64,000 nt of DNA from Astropecten irregularis (Eukaryota > Echinodermata > Asteroidea > Paxillosida > Astropectinidae). Position 1 is the first letter of the stretch. Below are more notes on the stretch, generated by a model, which saw only the letters and a list, made by a program, of their open reading frames with translations, was not told the origin of the DNA and did no database searches. The letters are not shown here. The stretch spans positions 126,501 through 190,500 of the forward strand of contig OZ020265.1 of NCBI GenBank assembly GCA_963971285.1, written 5' to 3'.

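Overview
The window is one stretch of invertebrate animal genome, filled almost entirely by a single giant gene on the + strand that enters from the left and leaves on the right. I placed about 85 exons (14.9 kb, roughly 4,960 codons). Each joins the next in a continuous reading frame, and all but two introns have GT..AG ends. No start codon, stop codon, promoter or polyadenylation site is visible. AT-rich introns, tRNA-derived SINEs, many foldback/MITE families and the domain style suggest an invertebrate deuterostome (echinoderm, hemichordate or lancelet). This is inference; I did not identify the species.

Layout of the predicted protein: (1) 352-6861, a mostly amphipathic-helical segment after an R-V-R-R dibasic site; (2) 7326-9310, a LECT2/peptidase M23-like domain with most metal ligands replaced; (3) 9658-11893, an acidic/proline-rich linker, a half-module and a SAP-like helical motif; (4) 12658-41088, twelve tandem copies (M1-M12) of a cysteine-rich module of about 180 residues with ten conserved cysteines that I do not recognise as a named domain; (5) 41415-42226, an acidic linker bracketed by two R-R-K-R-R furin-type sites; (6) 42444-45212, a second hydrophobic/helical segment; (7) 45566-64000, tandem fibronectin-III-like repeats with a D-x-TPP signature and one PAN/apple-like insert. 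It looks like a very large secreted or cell-surface protein cut by proprotein convertases.

The striking genomic feature is that about a dozen exon-intron junctions are themselves tandemly amplified (2 to 35 copies, periods 53-145 bp), so that single introns carry long rows of near-identical splice donors or acceptors. In two arrays (38990-39325 and 59680-60165) the period is a multiple of three and open, so every alternative splice choice keeps the frame. The introns also hold three SINE families, truncated LINE 3' ends (one of which has grown into a 38-bp minisatellite), ten copies of a foldback element with GGCTCA-hexamer arms, a mobile 56-bp repeat and several MITE families.
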